A stretch of 64,000 nt of DNA from an uncultured Methylomonas sp. (GTDB lineage: Bacteria; Pseudomonadota; Gammaproteobacteria; Methylococcales; Methylomonadaceae): NCBI GenBank assembly GCA_936941155.1, contig CAKZJE010000018.1:1-64000 (forward strand), in the 5' to 3' direction. Below are positions 8,857 to 18,156 of this stretch, in pieces. The position numbers and the translations under genes were made by a program. Within the stretch, counting starts at the first letter, position 1. Each line of letters begins with the position of its first letter. The notes under the pieces were generated by a model. It worked only from the letters and a program-made list of their open reading frames with translations. It ran no database searches and had not been told where the DNA came from.

Positions 8857-9825
8857 CTACCTGTGCAGTAGTGACCTTTCGTGGTTAAGTAAATCGGTTA
8901 AATTTTTCGGTAACGGGGCGTGCATATTGAGCATTTCACCTGAGACAGGATGTGGAAATGACAAGCGCAGTGCATGTAAAAACAAGCGTTTATAGCCTCT
9001 TTTTCTAAAGTTTTGATTCACAACATCGTCGCCATAACGATCATCACCAATAATAGGATGCCCTAGCCATGCTGCATGAACCCTAATTTGGTGAGTGCGT
9101 CCCGTTTTTGGGCTGGCTTCAACCAGCGTGCTATCTTTAAATTGCTCCATACGTCGAAACAAAGTCTCTGCGGTTTTACCTGCGGTGCTAATCACCACCA
9201 TCCGTTCACCACTATCTGCGACATTTTTTAACAGCGGCTGTGTGACCACCAGTTTTTTGCGCTGCCAGTTACCCGCTAATAAGGCAAGATAAGTTTTTTG
9301 CATTCCATCGCCGCGAAACATTTCGTGCAAGGTATTCAAAGCACTGCGTTTTTTCGCAATAATCAAACAGCCGGAAGTTTCTTTATCCAAACGGTGCGCG
9401 AGTTCTAAAAACTTTGCTTGCGGTCTTAATTGCCGAATGCCTTCAATCACGCCAGAATTAATGCCAGTGCCGCCATGCACAGCAAAGCCAGAAGGTTTAT
9501 TCAGCACAATAATTGCATCATCTTCAAACAAAATATCTTGTTCTAAGCTGTGTTTTAAGGTGGGTTGCACAAAAACTGCTTCGGCTTGTTCGGCAACGCG
9601 AATCGGCGGCACGCGCACAATATCACCTAAGGCTAATTTGTAGTTAACCTCAACTCGACCTTTATTAATCCGCACTTCGCCTTTGCGCACAATCCGATAA
9701 ATTCGGCTTTTCGGCACGCCTTTAAGCAGGGTAATTAGAAAATTATCTAGCCTTTGCCCCGCGTGTGCGTCAGTGATTTCAATTAACCGAACTTGGGGGG
9801 TTATTTCGTTTTTATCAATATTCAT
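8857..9825 (-). CDS. rluC: 23S rRNA pseudouridine synthase RluC
   Basis: The 322-aa protein has an N-terminal S4 RNA-binding domain (about 15-75, LDNFLITLLKGVPKSRIYR). The RluA-family catalytic domain follows, with the signature HRLDKETSG containing the catalytic Asp. The length matches RluC (E. coli 319 aa), which modifies U955, U2504 and U2580 of 23S rRNA. Position argues strongly for RluC over RluD: it is transcribed divergently from rne, as in E. coli and many relatives. Confidence 0.92.
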   Translation of the reverse strand: MNIDKNEITPQVRLIEITDAHAGQRLDNFLITLLKGVPKSRIYRIVRKGEVRINKGRVEVNYKLALGDIVRVPPIRVAEQAEAVFVQPTLKHSLEQDILFEDDAIIVLNKPSGFAVHGGTGINSGVIEGIRQLRPQAKFLELAHRLDKETSGCLIIAKKRSALNTLHEMFRGDGMQKTYLALLAGNWQRKKLVVTQPLLKNVADSGERMVVISTAGKTAETLFRRMEQFKDSTLVEASPKTGRTHQIRVHAAWLGHPIIGDDRYGDDVVNQNFRKRGYKRLFLHALRLSFPHPVSGEMLNMHAPLPKNLTDLLNHERSLLHR

Positions 9826-10401
9826 CTAACAAATGATACAGTAATTTTTCTTGCGTTGATTCTTTAAATTGATGCAATCGCGTAAGATTGCTATATTAGC
9901 AGGGTTTATCTCAATAAACAGACCGAACCCTTCAAAAAAACAGATAAAAAAGGTCGAAGGGTCATAAGAACTTAGAAAGAATAGCTTTCAGGGCTGTTCC
10001 ACTAACAATGCGGGTTTTGTCGTTCAACCCATGATGAACGAGGATGCTCCTTTTAAGATAGCGTTTTATACAACAGACACAAAAGTGCTGTGTTAAGGTG
10101 TTTAAATAAACTTTTGAACACTTGAATGCGAACAAACAGCTCGCAAATAACATAAAAGCAAAGTCAAAACCACTAATAACCTCAAAGAGATAAACCGCCA
10201 CTGTTAGTTAAATAGCACAGGTGTGATTTACTCTAGGTGCTAACCAGCAGAATAAAGTATTAGTTAGCGTTGCGACACTGTTAAGACTCAAAGTGAAGTC
10301 AGTCACCTGAAAAAATCAAGCAGCAATACGCCTGTTTGCCACTGAGTTGAACCTGTTTGACAAACCTGAAAAAGGAGTAAAAAAATACATAAGGATACAC
10401 A
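9826..10401 (+). promoter_or_regulatory. Divergent promoter region and long rne 5' leader
   Basis: TTGATG (9869-9874), a 17-nt spacer and TATATT (9892-9897) make a good sigma-70 promoter pointing to rne, leaving a leader of about 500 nt. Long structured leaders on rne mRNA are known from E. coli, where RNase E cleaves its own leader to autoregulate. Here that is inference. AAAGGAG at 10372-10378 is well upstream of the ATG; ACATAAGGATACACA before it holds the likely binding site. A 79-codon reading frame on the other strand inside this region is not supported. Confidence 0.55.
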
Positions 10402-12870
10402 ATGAAAAGAATGCTTATCAATGCCACGCAAGCCGAAGAGCTGCGGGTCGCTTTGGTAGATGGTCAAAAACTTTACGATTTTGATATAGAAGTCCCCTCA
10501 AAAGAACAAAAAAAATCCAATATTTACAAAGGAATTATCACCCGTGTAGAACCCAGTTTAGAAGCCGCTTTCGTCAATTATGGTGCGGAAAAACACGGCT
10601 TTTTACCCTTCAAAGAAATCTCCCCCAGCTTTAGAACCGCCACCGAATCAGGACAAACCGGACGCTCCACCATTAAAGACCAAATCCGTGAAGGTCAAGA
10701 AATTGTCGTGCAAATTGAAAAAGAAGAGCGCGGCAATAAAGGCGCGGCCTTAACCACTTACATCAGCTTGGCAGGCACTTATTTGGTGCTAATGCCAAAC
10801 AATCCGAAAGCCGGCGGCATTTCTCGCAGAATTGAAGGAGATACTCGCAGCGAATTGCGCGAAGTGATGGCGGGTTTAGAAATTCCTGACACAATGGGGA
10901 TGATTATCCGCACCGCAGGCTGTGGTAAAAACCTGGAAGAATTGCAATGGGATTTGGATTATTTATTGCAACTGTGGCAAGCGATTGAACGTACCAGTGC
11001 AGAACAAACCGCGCCGTTTTTAATTTTTCAAGAAAGTAACGTGATTATTCGTGCGTTGCGCGACCATTTGCGGAATGAAATTGAAGAAATTTTAATTGAT
11101 AGCGAAGAAGCGTTTAAATTAGTGCAAAGCTTTTTAAAACAAGTCATGCCGCACTTTTTGCCGCGTGCCAAACTCTATCAAGATACCGTGCCATTGTTTA
11201 GTCGTTATCAAATTGAATCGCAAATTGAGCAAGCTTATAAACGCGAAGTGTCGTTGCCTTCGGGTGGCTCGATTGTGATTGATTACACCGAAGCCTTAAC
11301 GTCGATCGACATTAACTCCGCGCGTTCCACCAAAGGCGGCGATATTGAAGAAACCGCGCTGAATACCAACTTAGAAGCAGCCGATGAAATTGCCTTGCAA
11401 CTGCGTTTGCGTGACTTGGGTGGTTTGTTTGTGATTGATTTTATTGACATGATGGCAAATCGCAATCAACGCGCAGTGGAAAATCGCTTGCGTGATGCGT
11501 TAAAAATTGACCGCGCACGGATTCAAACCAGTCGCATTTCCCGTTTTGGGTTGTTGGAAATGTCGCGGCAGCGTTTGCGCCCTTCGTTAGGCGAATCAAC
11601 ACAATTGACCTGCCCACGTTGTAAAGGACAAGGTTCAATTCGTAATGTCGAATCAGTCGCGTTATCGGTATTGCGGATTATTGAAGAAGAAGCGATGAAA
11701 AAAGGCACAGAAAAAGTGATTGCGCATTTGCCAATTGAATGTGCGACCTTTTTGCTGAATGAAAAACGTAGCGGCATTGACCAAATTGAACAGCGTTTGC
11801 ACGTTAGAATTATTATTTTGCCAAGTCGTCATTTAGAAACGCCCGCTTATGATATTGAGCGGATTAAATCGAAAGATGGCGATGAAGAAAAGCAAAGTTA
11901 TTTGCAAATTAAAGTGGAAGATGTAGTTGTGCCTGAATTTGCCTTGCAGCAAGTTGTGCCAAAAATGGAAAATGCAGCAATTAAAGAATTTTTGCCTGAT
12001 TTACCTGCGCCGGTGCGGAATAAAAAGACTTCTGCTAGTTTGATTAGACGTTTTTGGCATAAATTAATTGGCGAAACAGAGCTGGCAAATATCGCTAATA
12101 ATGAACAAGCAGAAGCAGCGGCAGAAGAGTTAGAAGTTGTTGCTGCTGCTCCAGCAGCAAGCACAGAAGCGCAGAAAAGCAATAATCATCGGAATAATAA
12201 TCCGCGCCATAAAAGCAATCCACGCCATAAAAACACGCAGCCGCGTCCTGAAAAAACTACGCAGCCTGTGGCAGCGGCTCAGATTCAATCTGAAACTGCT
12301 GAAATAACGGCTGAACCTGTTGCAGAAGTTATGGCAGAAAATGCAGATGGGGTTGAAACAATGCCGACTGAGCAGAAAAAAACCGCTTATTCGCATCGCA
12401 ATAATAGACGCGGCCCCAATCGTCGCCGTCCACGCAATCCTAATTATAAAAAACCAGAAGTGGATTTTAGTTTGGAATTGCATGATCAACCAGCATCCAC
12501 AGGACATCATGAAAAAACAGAACATCACGCGCCCGCAGAACATGTGGTGGTGATTCCTGTGAGCCATCCTGAGTCGCAAACACCCGCAGCTAAAATGCCC
12601 TATGCGCATGAGTTTGCGCAGCGCATTGAAAATCGTGTGGAAAAGAAAAGTTTGGAAGTGGCAATTCACGAACAAATTGTGAAACACAAAGAAGAATCAC
12701 ATCATGTCACAACAGTGGAAGATGTCATTCACCATGAAACGATTAAGCCGCTCAAAGCAGAGCCACAAAAAATAGAAGTGGTACAGGTGAAAAAGAATCA
12801 CGACGTTGTTATTGAAAAAGCCGTTGAAAAAGTGACTGAGCATAAAACAGATGCTCCGCCAACGTTATAA
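10402..12870 (+). CDS. rne: Ribonuclease E
   Basis: This is the essential endoribonuclease of mRNA decay and rRNA/tRNA processing and the scaffold of the degradosome. The first 420 residues align with E. coli without numbering changes: the S1 domain (about 38-119), catalytic Asp303 and Asp346, and the zinc-link Cys404/Cys407 in CPRCKGQG. The start [10 protein letters not shown] matches E. coli. After about 530 the chain turns into a low-complexity acidic/basic tail with Arg-rich patches ([14 protein letters not shown], about 675-690) that probably bind RNA. The tail is about 240 aa shorter than E. coli's, so the degradosome scaffold is reduced. A strong terminator follows. Confidence 0.97.
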   Translation: MKRMLINATQAEELRVALVDGQKLYDFDIEVPSKEQKKSNIYKGIITRVEPSLEAAFVNYGAEKHGFLPFKEISPSFRTATESGQTGRSTIKDQIREGQEIVVQIEKEERGNKGAALTTYISLAGTYLVLMPNNPKAGGISRRIEGDTRSELREVMAGLEIPDTMGMIIRTAGCGKNLEELQWDLDYLLQLWQAIERTSAEQTAPFLIFQESNVIIRALRDHLRNEIEEILIDSEEAFKLVQSFLKQVMPHFLPRAKLYQDTVPLFSRYQIESQIEQAYKREVSLPSGGSIVIDYTEALTSIDINSARSTKGGDIEETALNTNLEAADEIALQLRLRDLGGLFVIDFIDMMANRNQRAVENRLRDALKIDRARIQTSRISRFGLLEMSRQRLRPSLGESTQLTCPRCKGQGSIRNVESVALSVLRIIEEEAMKKGTEKVIAHLPIECATFLLNEKRSGIDQIEQRLHVRIIILPSRHLETPAYDIERIKSKDGDEEKQSYLQIKVEDVVVPEFALQQVVPKMENAAIKEFLPDLPAPVRNKKTSASLIRRFWHKLIGETELANIANNEQAEAAAEELEVVAAAPAASTEAQKSNNHRNNNPRHKSNPRHKNTQPRPEKTTQPVAAAQIQSETAEITAEPVAEVMAENADGVETMPTEQKKTAYSHRNNRRGPNRRRPRNPNYKKPEVDFSLELHDQPASTGHHEKTEHHAPAEHVVVIPVSHPESQTPAAKMPYAHEFAQRIENRVEKKSLEVAIHEQIVKHKEESHHVTTVEDVIHHETIKPLKAEPQKIEVVQVKKNHDVVIEKAVEKVTEHKTDAPPTL

Positions 12871-12931
12871 CTTAACTGCTTGAAATAAATGTAAAAGACG
12901 CAGTTCATCGCGTCTTTATATTAGAACAGAG

Positions 12932-12969
12932 AAGGGCTTAAGCTAGAAGATGCTTAAGCCCTTTTTTTT
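12932..12969 (+). terminator. Rho-independent terminator of rne
   Basis: AAGGGCTTAAGC and GCTTAAGCCCTT form a perfect 12-bp stem around an 8-nt loop, followed by a run of T. A weaker hairpin (GACGC...GCGTC, about 12897-12915) precedes it. It lies in the convergent gap with the LprI-like gene. Confidence 0.9.
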
Positions 12970-12971
12970 GC

Positions 12972-13538
12972 TTATTCGGTTGCAATAGCTTTGAGTATTG
13001 CAGAATTGTTTTTATATTTTTTTTGCAGTTTTTTGGCATCTGCATCCAATTGGTTGCATTTTAATTTTTTGAGTGCTTTATCAATTTCTTTTTTTCTTTC
13101 TTTATCATAACCTTCTTCTCCCTCCCAGTGATTGCAGCTTTCAATTCGCGTTGCCATGTCTGCGACTTCTTTTGGCAAAGGTTTTTCAGCGGTTTTCTCG
13201 GTTGTTTTTTCAGCGGAGTTTTCATCCGTTATTTTATTCAGAACTAGCAAGCGGCTGAGATAAGATTTTTCAAGACAAATATTATCTGTGCATTTGTTGC
13301 GAACATTTTTAAGCCATGATTTTTGATCTTTGCGTAACTTTTTTTCGTCGGAAGTATTGGTTAAAGAAACCATATAAGCTTCACTCAACTGTTCATCAAG
13401 ATTGGATAGTTTTTCGTCAGCGCAAATCGCGGTTTCTACAAAAGTTTTTGCCTCTGCGCAGTCAAAGCTTGCTGAAAATGAGGGCTGGCTAAATGTCCAA
13501 AGTAAGGAAAAGCTGATTAAAATGTGTATTTTTTTCAT
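12972..13538 (-). CDS. Exported protein with an LprI-type (DUF1311) domain
   Basis: The 188-aa protein begins with a signal peptide (about 1-22, cleaved near FSASFDC). The LprI N-terminal family pattern follows: a first Cys in FDCAEAK, ETAICADEKL, then LDEQLSEAY, and the paired Cys in RNKCTDNICL. Family members are periplasmic or outer-membrane proteins, some of which inhibit lysozyme. The C-terminal part (about 110-188) is a Lys/Glu-rich helical extension not part of the family core. It is monocistronic and convergent with rne. Function beyond the domain is not known. Confidence 0.75.
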   Translation of the reverse strand: MKKIHILISFSLLWTFSQPSFSASFDCAEAKTFVETAICADEKLSNLDEQLSEAYMVSLTNTSDEKKLRKDQKSWLKNVRNKCTDNICLEKSYLSRLLVLNKITDENSAEKTTEKTAEKPLPKEVADMATRIESCNHWEGEEGYDKERKKEIDKALKKLKCNQLDADAKKLQKKYKNNSAILKAIATE

Positions 13539-13680
13539 AGTTACTCCTAATATTTTACGATTATCGGTAGGGTAGGTGGGTGAATAGGATTTTTAGTAAA
13601 ACGCTTTCTTGGTTTGTTTTTCGTAAGTCATTGAACATAGATTCTAGCTTAAGAACGTGCATGAAATAAGCCCGACAACT

Positions 13681-13725
13681 GTAGGTGCGAATTCATTCGC
13701 ACAGTGCGAATAAATCCGCACCTAC
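13681..13725. repeat. 45-bp palindromic repeat, copy 1
   Basis: GTAGGTGCGAAT at the left pairs with the right-hand ATCCGCACCTAC, and the internal GTGCGAA/TTCGCAC halves can pair as well. The copy at 50773-50817 is nearly identical (about three differences in 45). Confidence 0.85.
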
Positions 13726-13774
13726 ACAAAAGTTTCGGACTCATTTCTTATCAAACGACATCCAGTCTTAGATT

Positions 13775-13922
13775 GTAGGTCGAGTTAGCATTTTTTGCTC
13801 AGGCAAAAAAGCCTAACCCGACAACAGCATTGATTTAACCGGCGAATCTTGAGTTACGATTATCTCACTGTGCTCAACAACCCAATCTGCAAATAACACT
13901 TTGATTATCAATGCGTTTTAGA
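13775..13922. repeat. Degenerate copy of the GTAGGTTGGGTTAGC element
   Basis: It follows 24728-24880 in order: GTAGGT(C)G(A)GTTAGC, a TTTTTTGCTCAGGCAAAAAA hairpin, TAACCCGACAA, GAGTTACGATTATCTCACT, CAACAACCCAATCTGC, and ends ATTATCAATGCGTTTTA. Scattered mismatches and gaps show it is an old copy. Confidence 0.65.
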
Positions 13923-13976
13923 ATTATCCTATTCATTTTGCAATCATGCAAATCCTGATTTGGACATATCGCGCTA

Positions 13977-15557
13977 TTACAATTCCCGTGTCGCGCTAAA
14001 TTTAATATCCGGCCAACGTTCTTCAGTCAACTGCAAATTAACACGGCTGTTAGCTAAATAAACCAAATAGCCGCCGCCATCTTCCGCTAAATTATCAAAC
14101 GCTTTTTTCTTGAACTCTTCCAGTTTCACAGGATTGTCAGAGCTTACCCAGCGCACGGTGCTAATTGAAACCGTATCATAAACACATTCAACGTTATATT
14201 CGCCTTTTAAGCGGAATGCCGTCACATCAAACTGCAACACACCCACCGCGCCTAAAATTAAATCGTTATTTTTCAAGGGTCTAAATAACTGTGTCGCGCC
14301 TTCTTCAGTAAGCTGCACCAAGCCTTTTTGCAAAGCTTTGCCGCGTAACGGGTCTTTTAACACCACGCGGCGGAACAATTCTGGCGCAAAATAAGGAATT
14401 CCGCCATATTTTAAGGTTTCTCCTTGTGAAAAAGTATCGCCAACTTGAATTGTGCCGTGATTGTGTAAACCGATAATATCGCCGGGGAAAGCTTCTTCCA
14501 CACTTTTGCGGCTATCGGCTTGAAACGTAATCGCATTGCCGACTTGCACTGTTTTACCGATGCGCACATGATGAACTTTCATGCCTTTGTCGAATTTGCC
14601 TGAACAAATTCGTAAAAACGCCACGCGGTCACGATGCGCCGGATCCATATTCGCTTGCACTTTAAAAACAAAACCGGTGAATTTTTCCTCATCAGGCGCA
14701 ACTTGCCGTTGTTCCGCTTCACGCGCTTGTGGGGCAGGCGCGTATTCAGCAAACGCATCTAGTAATTCTAAAATGCCGAAATTGTTAATTGCTGAACCGA
14801 AAAAAACAGGCGTTAATTCACCTGCTAAATATTCTTCTAAATTAAATTCATGGCTCGCGCCTTTCACTAAATCAATTTCATCGCGTAATTCTTCAGCTTG
14901 CAACAGAAGCAATTGGTCAAGTTGCGGATTATTTAAACCTTTGATAATGGTGGCTTCGGCAATTTTTCCGCCATGTTGCGCACTAAATAAATGGATTTCG
15001 TCTTTATACAGATGATAAACGCCTTTGAAACGTTTGCCCATGCCAATTGGCCACGTCATTGGCGCACATTTGATTTTTAAAACGCTTTCCACTTCGTCCA
15101 TTAATTCAATCGGTTCGCGTCCTTCGCGGTCGAGTTTGTTGATAAAAGTCAAAATCGGAGTGTTACGCAAACGGCAAACTTCCATTAAATTAATGGTGCG
15201 TTCTTCTACGCCTTTTGCCACGTCAATTACCATCAGCGCGGAATCCACCGCAGTTAAGGTGCGATAAGTATCTTCCGAGAAATCTTCGTGTCCGGGTGTG
15301 TCGAGTAGATTGAGAATACAGTCGTTATGTTCAAACTGCATGACGGAGGTAGTGATGGAAATTCCGCGTTCTTTTTCCATTTCCATCCAGTCGGATGTGG
15401 CGTGGCGCGCTGCTTTACGCCCTTTAACTGAGCCTGCAAGCTGAATTGCACCGCCGAATAACAATAGTTTTTCAGTGATGGTGGTTTTACCCGCATCGGG
15501 GTGAGAGATGATAGCGAAAGTGCGTCGCCGCTGCATTTCTGCAAGTATTTCTGACAT
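13977..15557 (-). CDS. prfC: Peptide chain release factor RF3
   Basis: RF3 is the translational GTPase that recycles RF1/RF2 from the ribosome. The 526-aa length is standard (E. coli 529). G1 is HPDAGKTT (about 19-26), G3 DTPGHEDF and G4 NKLD; the RF3-typical GSVKGRKA and [17 protein letters not shown] are present. Domains II and III continue to the end without damage. It is transcribed alone, with a 377-bp repeat-rich gap upstream. Confidence 0.97.
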   Translation of the reverse strand: MSEILAEMQRRRTFAIISHPDAGKTTITEKLLLFGGAIQLAGSVKGRKAARHATSDWMEMEKERGISITTSVMQFEHNDCILNLLDTPGHEDFSEDTYRTLTAVDSALMVIDVAKGVEERTINLMEVCRLRNTPILTFINKLDREGREPIELMDEVESVLKIKCAPMTWPIGMGKRFKGVYHLYKDEIHLFSAQHGGKIAEATIIKGLNNPQLDQLLLLQAEELRDEIDLVKGASHEFNLEEYLAGELTPVFFGSAINNFGILELLDAFAEYAPAPQAREAEQRQVAPDEEKFTGFVFKVQANMDPAHRDRVAFLRICSGKFDKGMKVHHVRIGKTVQVGNAITFQADSRKSVEEAFPGDIIGLHNHGTIQVGDTFSQGETLKYGGIPYFAPELFRRVVLKDPLRGKALQKGLVQLTEEGATQLFRPLKNNDLILGAVGVLQFDVTAFRLKGEYNVECVYDTVSISTVRWVSSDNPVKLEEFKKKAFDNLAEDGGGYLVYLANSRVNLQLTEERWPDIKFSATREL

Positions 15558-15798
15558 GCTGATAACGATATAAAGGCTATAAAAAACCGTGCATTATAGC
15601 CTAGTTTGCAATATTCTGATTTTTTGGCAAATTATTTTGCAGAGGAGATAGTGAAAGTATTTAAAAAACATCCAATTGCTATTTTTAACTCATTGATTTA
15701 TATATCGCCGAAGTCAAAAATCGTGACTTTTGACTCCAAAATCACATGATTTCACAATCTATTTAGTTATTGCAGTGAAAAGTATGCTTAAAATTGAC

Positions 15799-15816
15799 AA
15801 GACGACCAGTCGTCTT
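15799..15816. repeat. AAGACGAC-CA-GTCGTCTT palindrome, copy 1 of 5
   Basis: An 8-bp perfect inverted repeat around CA, with A/T-rich flanks (right flank AGAAAATTTT). Further copies are at 25046, 31482, 45474 and 50686, all intergenic and all with CA on the + strand. Confidence 0.85.
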
Positions 15817-15866
15817 AGAAAATTTTGCTAAATTATCTCTATAGAACATCTTTTAATATCAAGGTT

Positions 15867-15928
15867 GGAGTGCAAGCTCTGCTTGCTAATCAATAAGCTA
15901 TAAACCAAGCAAGCAAAGCTTGCACTCC
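15867..15928. repeat. GGAGTGCAAGC inverted pair
   Basis: GGAGTGCAAGCTCTGCTTGC (15867-15886) and GCAAGCAAAGCTTGCACTCC (15909-15928) form a 20-bp stem with one mismatch around a 22-nt loop. Each arm is itself palindromic. It lies just past the stop of the TSUP gene and may terminate it. Confidence 0.75.
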
Positions 15929-15934
15929 AGAGTT

Positions 15935-16693
15935 TCAATACGAGTTGTAGACTAAATGAATCCCAACCAAGGTCAGAAAAAACACAAACGCCTCTTTGAG
16001 TAACCGTTCATTAATGCGCTTAGTAATGCGCGGGCCTATTTGTCCGCCAATCATAACCCCTGGCACTGCCCATGCAATCACTGAAAAATTGGGATGGCTG
16101 CCCATCAAAATATGGCTGCCAGCACCGACACAACTCACCGCAAACGCAATGCTAATACAAGTGCCAATGGCGGTGCTCATATTCAGTGATAATTTACTAC
16201 GCATCACTGGAATCAACCATTCGCTCATGCTGGTACTTAGCATTCCACTGGCAATGGAGGCTGGCAGAGTAATCCATGAATGTTTATACGCATCTTTCAT
16301 ATCAACATTGGGTTTTCCTAAATCGGTATATTTTTGATCGGAAGACACAAATAAAAATGCCGTTGTCATCACCAACAATCCTAAAGCTAATTGCATCGCC
16401 GCAGATTTTAAATTTCCCCCTAAAAATGAACCGCCGATAACACCGGGAATTGCCACCGCCAGAATAAAAAACGCTAGTTTAAAATCGACACGCTTTTGTC
16501 TGATACAGGTAAAACTTGCAGAACCCATCCCTGCGGTTTGAATCACTAACGAAGTGGTTACGGCAACATCGGGTGATAATTTCAATATCAATAAGAAAAA
16601 CGGCATTAATAACACCCCGCCACCGATTCCAATCGAAGAAACGGCGGTTGAAATGCAAATCGCAACCGGCAACACAAACCAATACTCAATCAC
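15935..16693 (-). CDS. TSUP (TauE/SafE) family membrane permease
   Basis: The protein has about eight hydrophobic segments and the duplicated family signature IGIGGGVLLMPF near the N-terminus, with GGSFLGG and GGQIGPRI later. TSUP proteins are thought to export sulfite or organosulfonates; the substrate here is unknown. I prefer the GTG start at 16693, because its GTGA overlaps the TGA stop of the upstream HAMP gene and AGGAG stands 7 nt before it. This gives 252 aa. An ATG further upstream (16714) lies inside the other gene. The overlap implies translational coupling with the HAMP protein, suggesting the two act together. Confidence 0.85.
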   Translation of the reverse strand: MIEYWFVLPVAICISTAVSSIGIGGGVLLMPFFLLILKLSPDVAVTTSLVIQTAGMGSASFTCIRQKRVDFKLAFFILAVAIPGVIGGSFLGGNLKSAAMQLALGLLVMTTAFLFVSSDQKYTDLGKPNVDMKDAYKHSWITLPASIASGMLSTSMSEWLIPVMRSKLSLNMSTAIGTCISIAFAVSCVGAGSHILMGSHPNFSVIAWAVPGVMIGGQIGPRITKRINERLLKEAFVFFLTLVGIHLVYNSY

Positions 16694-17315
16694 GCTTAAC
16701 TCCTTCCACTTCATACAAACGAAAGCATTCCGTAAACTCTTGTAACATTTCAAAACTCATTTGTAATTGCTCTAATTCATCCAACACTTCGCGGGTGTTT
16801 TCTTCGGTAATTTCACCACTCGCCAGCAATTGTCTGACATTTTCCAAACACGTTGTGCCGGTGCTGCTCATGTTTTGCGACAACACCGTAACTTCCTGCA
16901 AATTACTCGCCATTTCATTAATCACCTTGCCCAATTCAGCTAATTCATTATGCGAATTGATTTGAATGGTTTTGGTTAAATCGCCTTCAGAAATTTGCTG
17001 CGACACATCAATCATGTGCTGCAACGGACTGGTGATGTTTTTCGTCAACATCGTCAACACAATAATCGTGACGTACATAATAATCGCAATCATCAAAATC
17101 GCTTTATTGCGCAAATCCGCCAACGGCACAAACACTAACTCTTGCGCCATTTTATGCTGCCCATATTCTTGAAAATTATGCAATAACGTGGTTTTTAGCT
17201 GTGGACTTTGCACATCAAAAACAAACTCTATTGTCACCAATAAAGCTGCACAGACAATCAGCAAAAAATAAATAATCATTGTCCGTTGTAAATTTTCTTT
17301 TTTTATTACTTTCAT
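16686..17315 (-). CDS. Two-TM protein with HAMP domain and helical output, no kinase
   Basis: From the ATG at 17315 the protein is 209 aa. It has two membrane segments (about 13-33 and 72-92) flanking a short periplasmic loop of about 35 aa. A HAMP domain follows (about 93-145, ITSPLQHMIDVSQQISEGDL ... ELAELGKVINEMA) and then a coiled-coil/helical tail. No histidine kinase, methyl-accepting or cyclase domain follows, so it is a truncated-looking receptor. The upstream TTG that would extend it lies inside a palindromic repeat and is unlikely. It is coupled by a GTGA overlap to the TSUP permease and may sense its substrate or modulate it; that is inference. Confidence 0.75.
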   Translation of the reverse strand: MKVIKKENLQRTMIIYFLLIVCAALLVTIEFVFDVQSPQLKTTLLHNFQEYGQHKMAQELVFVPLADLRNKAILMIAIIMYVTIIVLTMLTKNITSPLQHMIDVSQQISEGDLTKTIQINSHNELAELGKVINEMASNLQEVTVLSQNMSSTGTTCLENVRQLLASGEITEENTREVLDELEQLQMSFEMLQEFTECFRLYEVEGVKRD

Positions 17316-17713
17316 ACAATTTTGCTGCTCATTGTTTAATCGGTCAGTAGTTAAACTAAAGTTTTGCGGTATGTTGGAGTGCAAGCTTTGCTTGCCATAT
17401 CAGGCAAAGCCTGACCTCCCATATTTTGTAATAACTTGATACTTATGTTCACTTACTTATCGTAGAAATTATTGAAGATAGTCACACTTTTAGAAAATAG
17501 CTTTTGGCAACTCAAAATGCTTTTTATCTAAGGGTTGGCATGTAGTCTAAGGAAACAAAGGACTTACAGCCAAAAATCTGTGTACTTTGCACAAAGCTAA
17601 CAAAGTACCTTATTTCATAAGGGGTGTTTAACACGATTTCACTGGTGTTCTGTGCTATATTAGAAAAATAGCAACTTATTTCGCTAGTTGATTTTAAATT
17701 TTAGGAGGTTCTG
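17316..17713. other. ~400-bp divergent intergenic region
   Basis: It separates the minus-strand HAMP gene from the plus-strand small exported protein. GGAGTGCAAGCTTTGCTTGC with GGCAAAGCCTGACCTCC (17374-17409) is a copy of the GGAGT palindrome family. The rest shows no gene. Both promoters must lie here; TATATT at about 17652-17657 is a possible -10 for the rightward gene but has no clear -35. Confidence 0.5.
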
Positions 17714-18076
17714 ATGAACATGAAAAAAATAACGATGCAGGCTGTTAGTCTTGTTGTTTTAGCTGTTTTTATAAGCTGTGCCAATGCGGAAACGGCTGCT
17801 CCTGCACCAGCGGATCAACAAAATAAACCCGCCGCAGCAGCTCCCGAAAACACTGAAATCACCGCAGGAAAATCGGAGATAACAGCTGAGCCAGTTGCAG
17901 AAAAACTGGAGGCATCTGCTCCACAAAACGATGAAATCGTAGCAGAGCCGCAACAAGTTGCTCCTAAAAAAGCGGCGCAACCTTCAAAAAGTAAAGCAGC
18001 ACCTCAAATCGGTGGAAAAACAGATGCAGTGCGTGGTCGCGGTTTGCCAAAAGCGTTTTCCGGTGAGGGTCAATAA
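17714..18076 (+). CDS. Small exported Ala/Pro/Glu-rich protein
   Basis: AGGAGG at 17703-17708 is an ideal ribosome binding site for this ATG. The 120-aa product has a signal peptide (about 1-25, ending CANAE) and a low-complexity body rich in Ala, Pro and Glu. It ends in a less biased tail (RGRGLPKAFSGEG). Codon use matches the neighbours and the strong ribosome site and terminator suggest good expression. The nine residues EITAEPVAE also occur in the disordered tail of RNase E, probably by composition. No family is recognised. Confidence 0.75.
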   Translation: MNMKKITMQAVSLVVLAVFISCANAETAAPAPADQQNKPAAAAPENTEITAGKSEITAEPVAEKLEASAPQNDEIVAEPQQVAPKKAAQPSKSKAAPQIGGKTDAVRGRGLPKAFSGEGQ

Positions 18077-18126
18077 TTGCCTGATTAATCAAACTTAATC
18101 TAACCATTATTTATTCATTTAAAGAA

Positions 18127-18156
18127 AAGGCGGCTTTATAAAGTCGCCTTTTTTTT
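18127..18156 (+). terminator. Terminator after the small exported protein
   Basis: AAGGCGGCTT / AAGTCGCCTT form a 10-bp stem with one G-U pair, followed by eight T. It overlaps the stop codon of the convergent TPR gene. Confidence 0.85.

Larger units (their letters stand above)
13539..13976. other. 438-bp intergenic region filled with repeats
   Basis: No gene is visible. It contains the 45-bp palindrome at 13681-13725 and a decayed copy of the 24.7-kb inner repeat at 13775-13922. The words GCATGAAATAAGCCCGACAACT (about 13658-13679) resemble ATGAAATAAATTCGGCAACTTT at 24623-24644, so the two regions share a composite repeat history. Confidence 0.6.
15558..15934. other. 377-bp intergenic region upstream of prfC
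   Basis: No gene is visible. It must hold the prfC promoter (minus strand) and contains two palindromic repeats, at 15799-15816 and 15867-15928. The AT-rich part (15600-15780) shows GAAGTCAAAAATCGTGACTTTTGACTCC, a short imperfect inverted repeat of unknown role. Confidence 0.6.

Noticed and set aside
9962..10201. 79-codon reading frame on the minus strand in the rne leader
   Set aside because: No ribosome site, no family resemblance, Cys/Phe-rich composition, and it lies inside the leader of rne.
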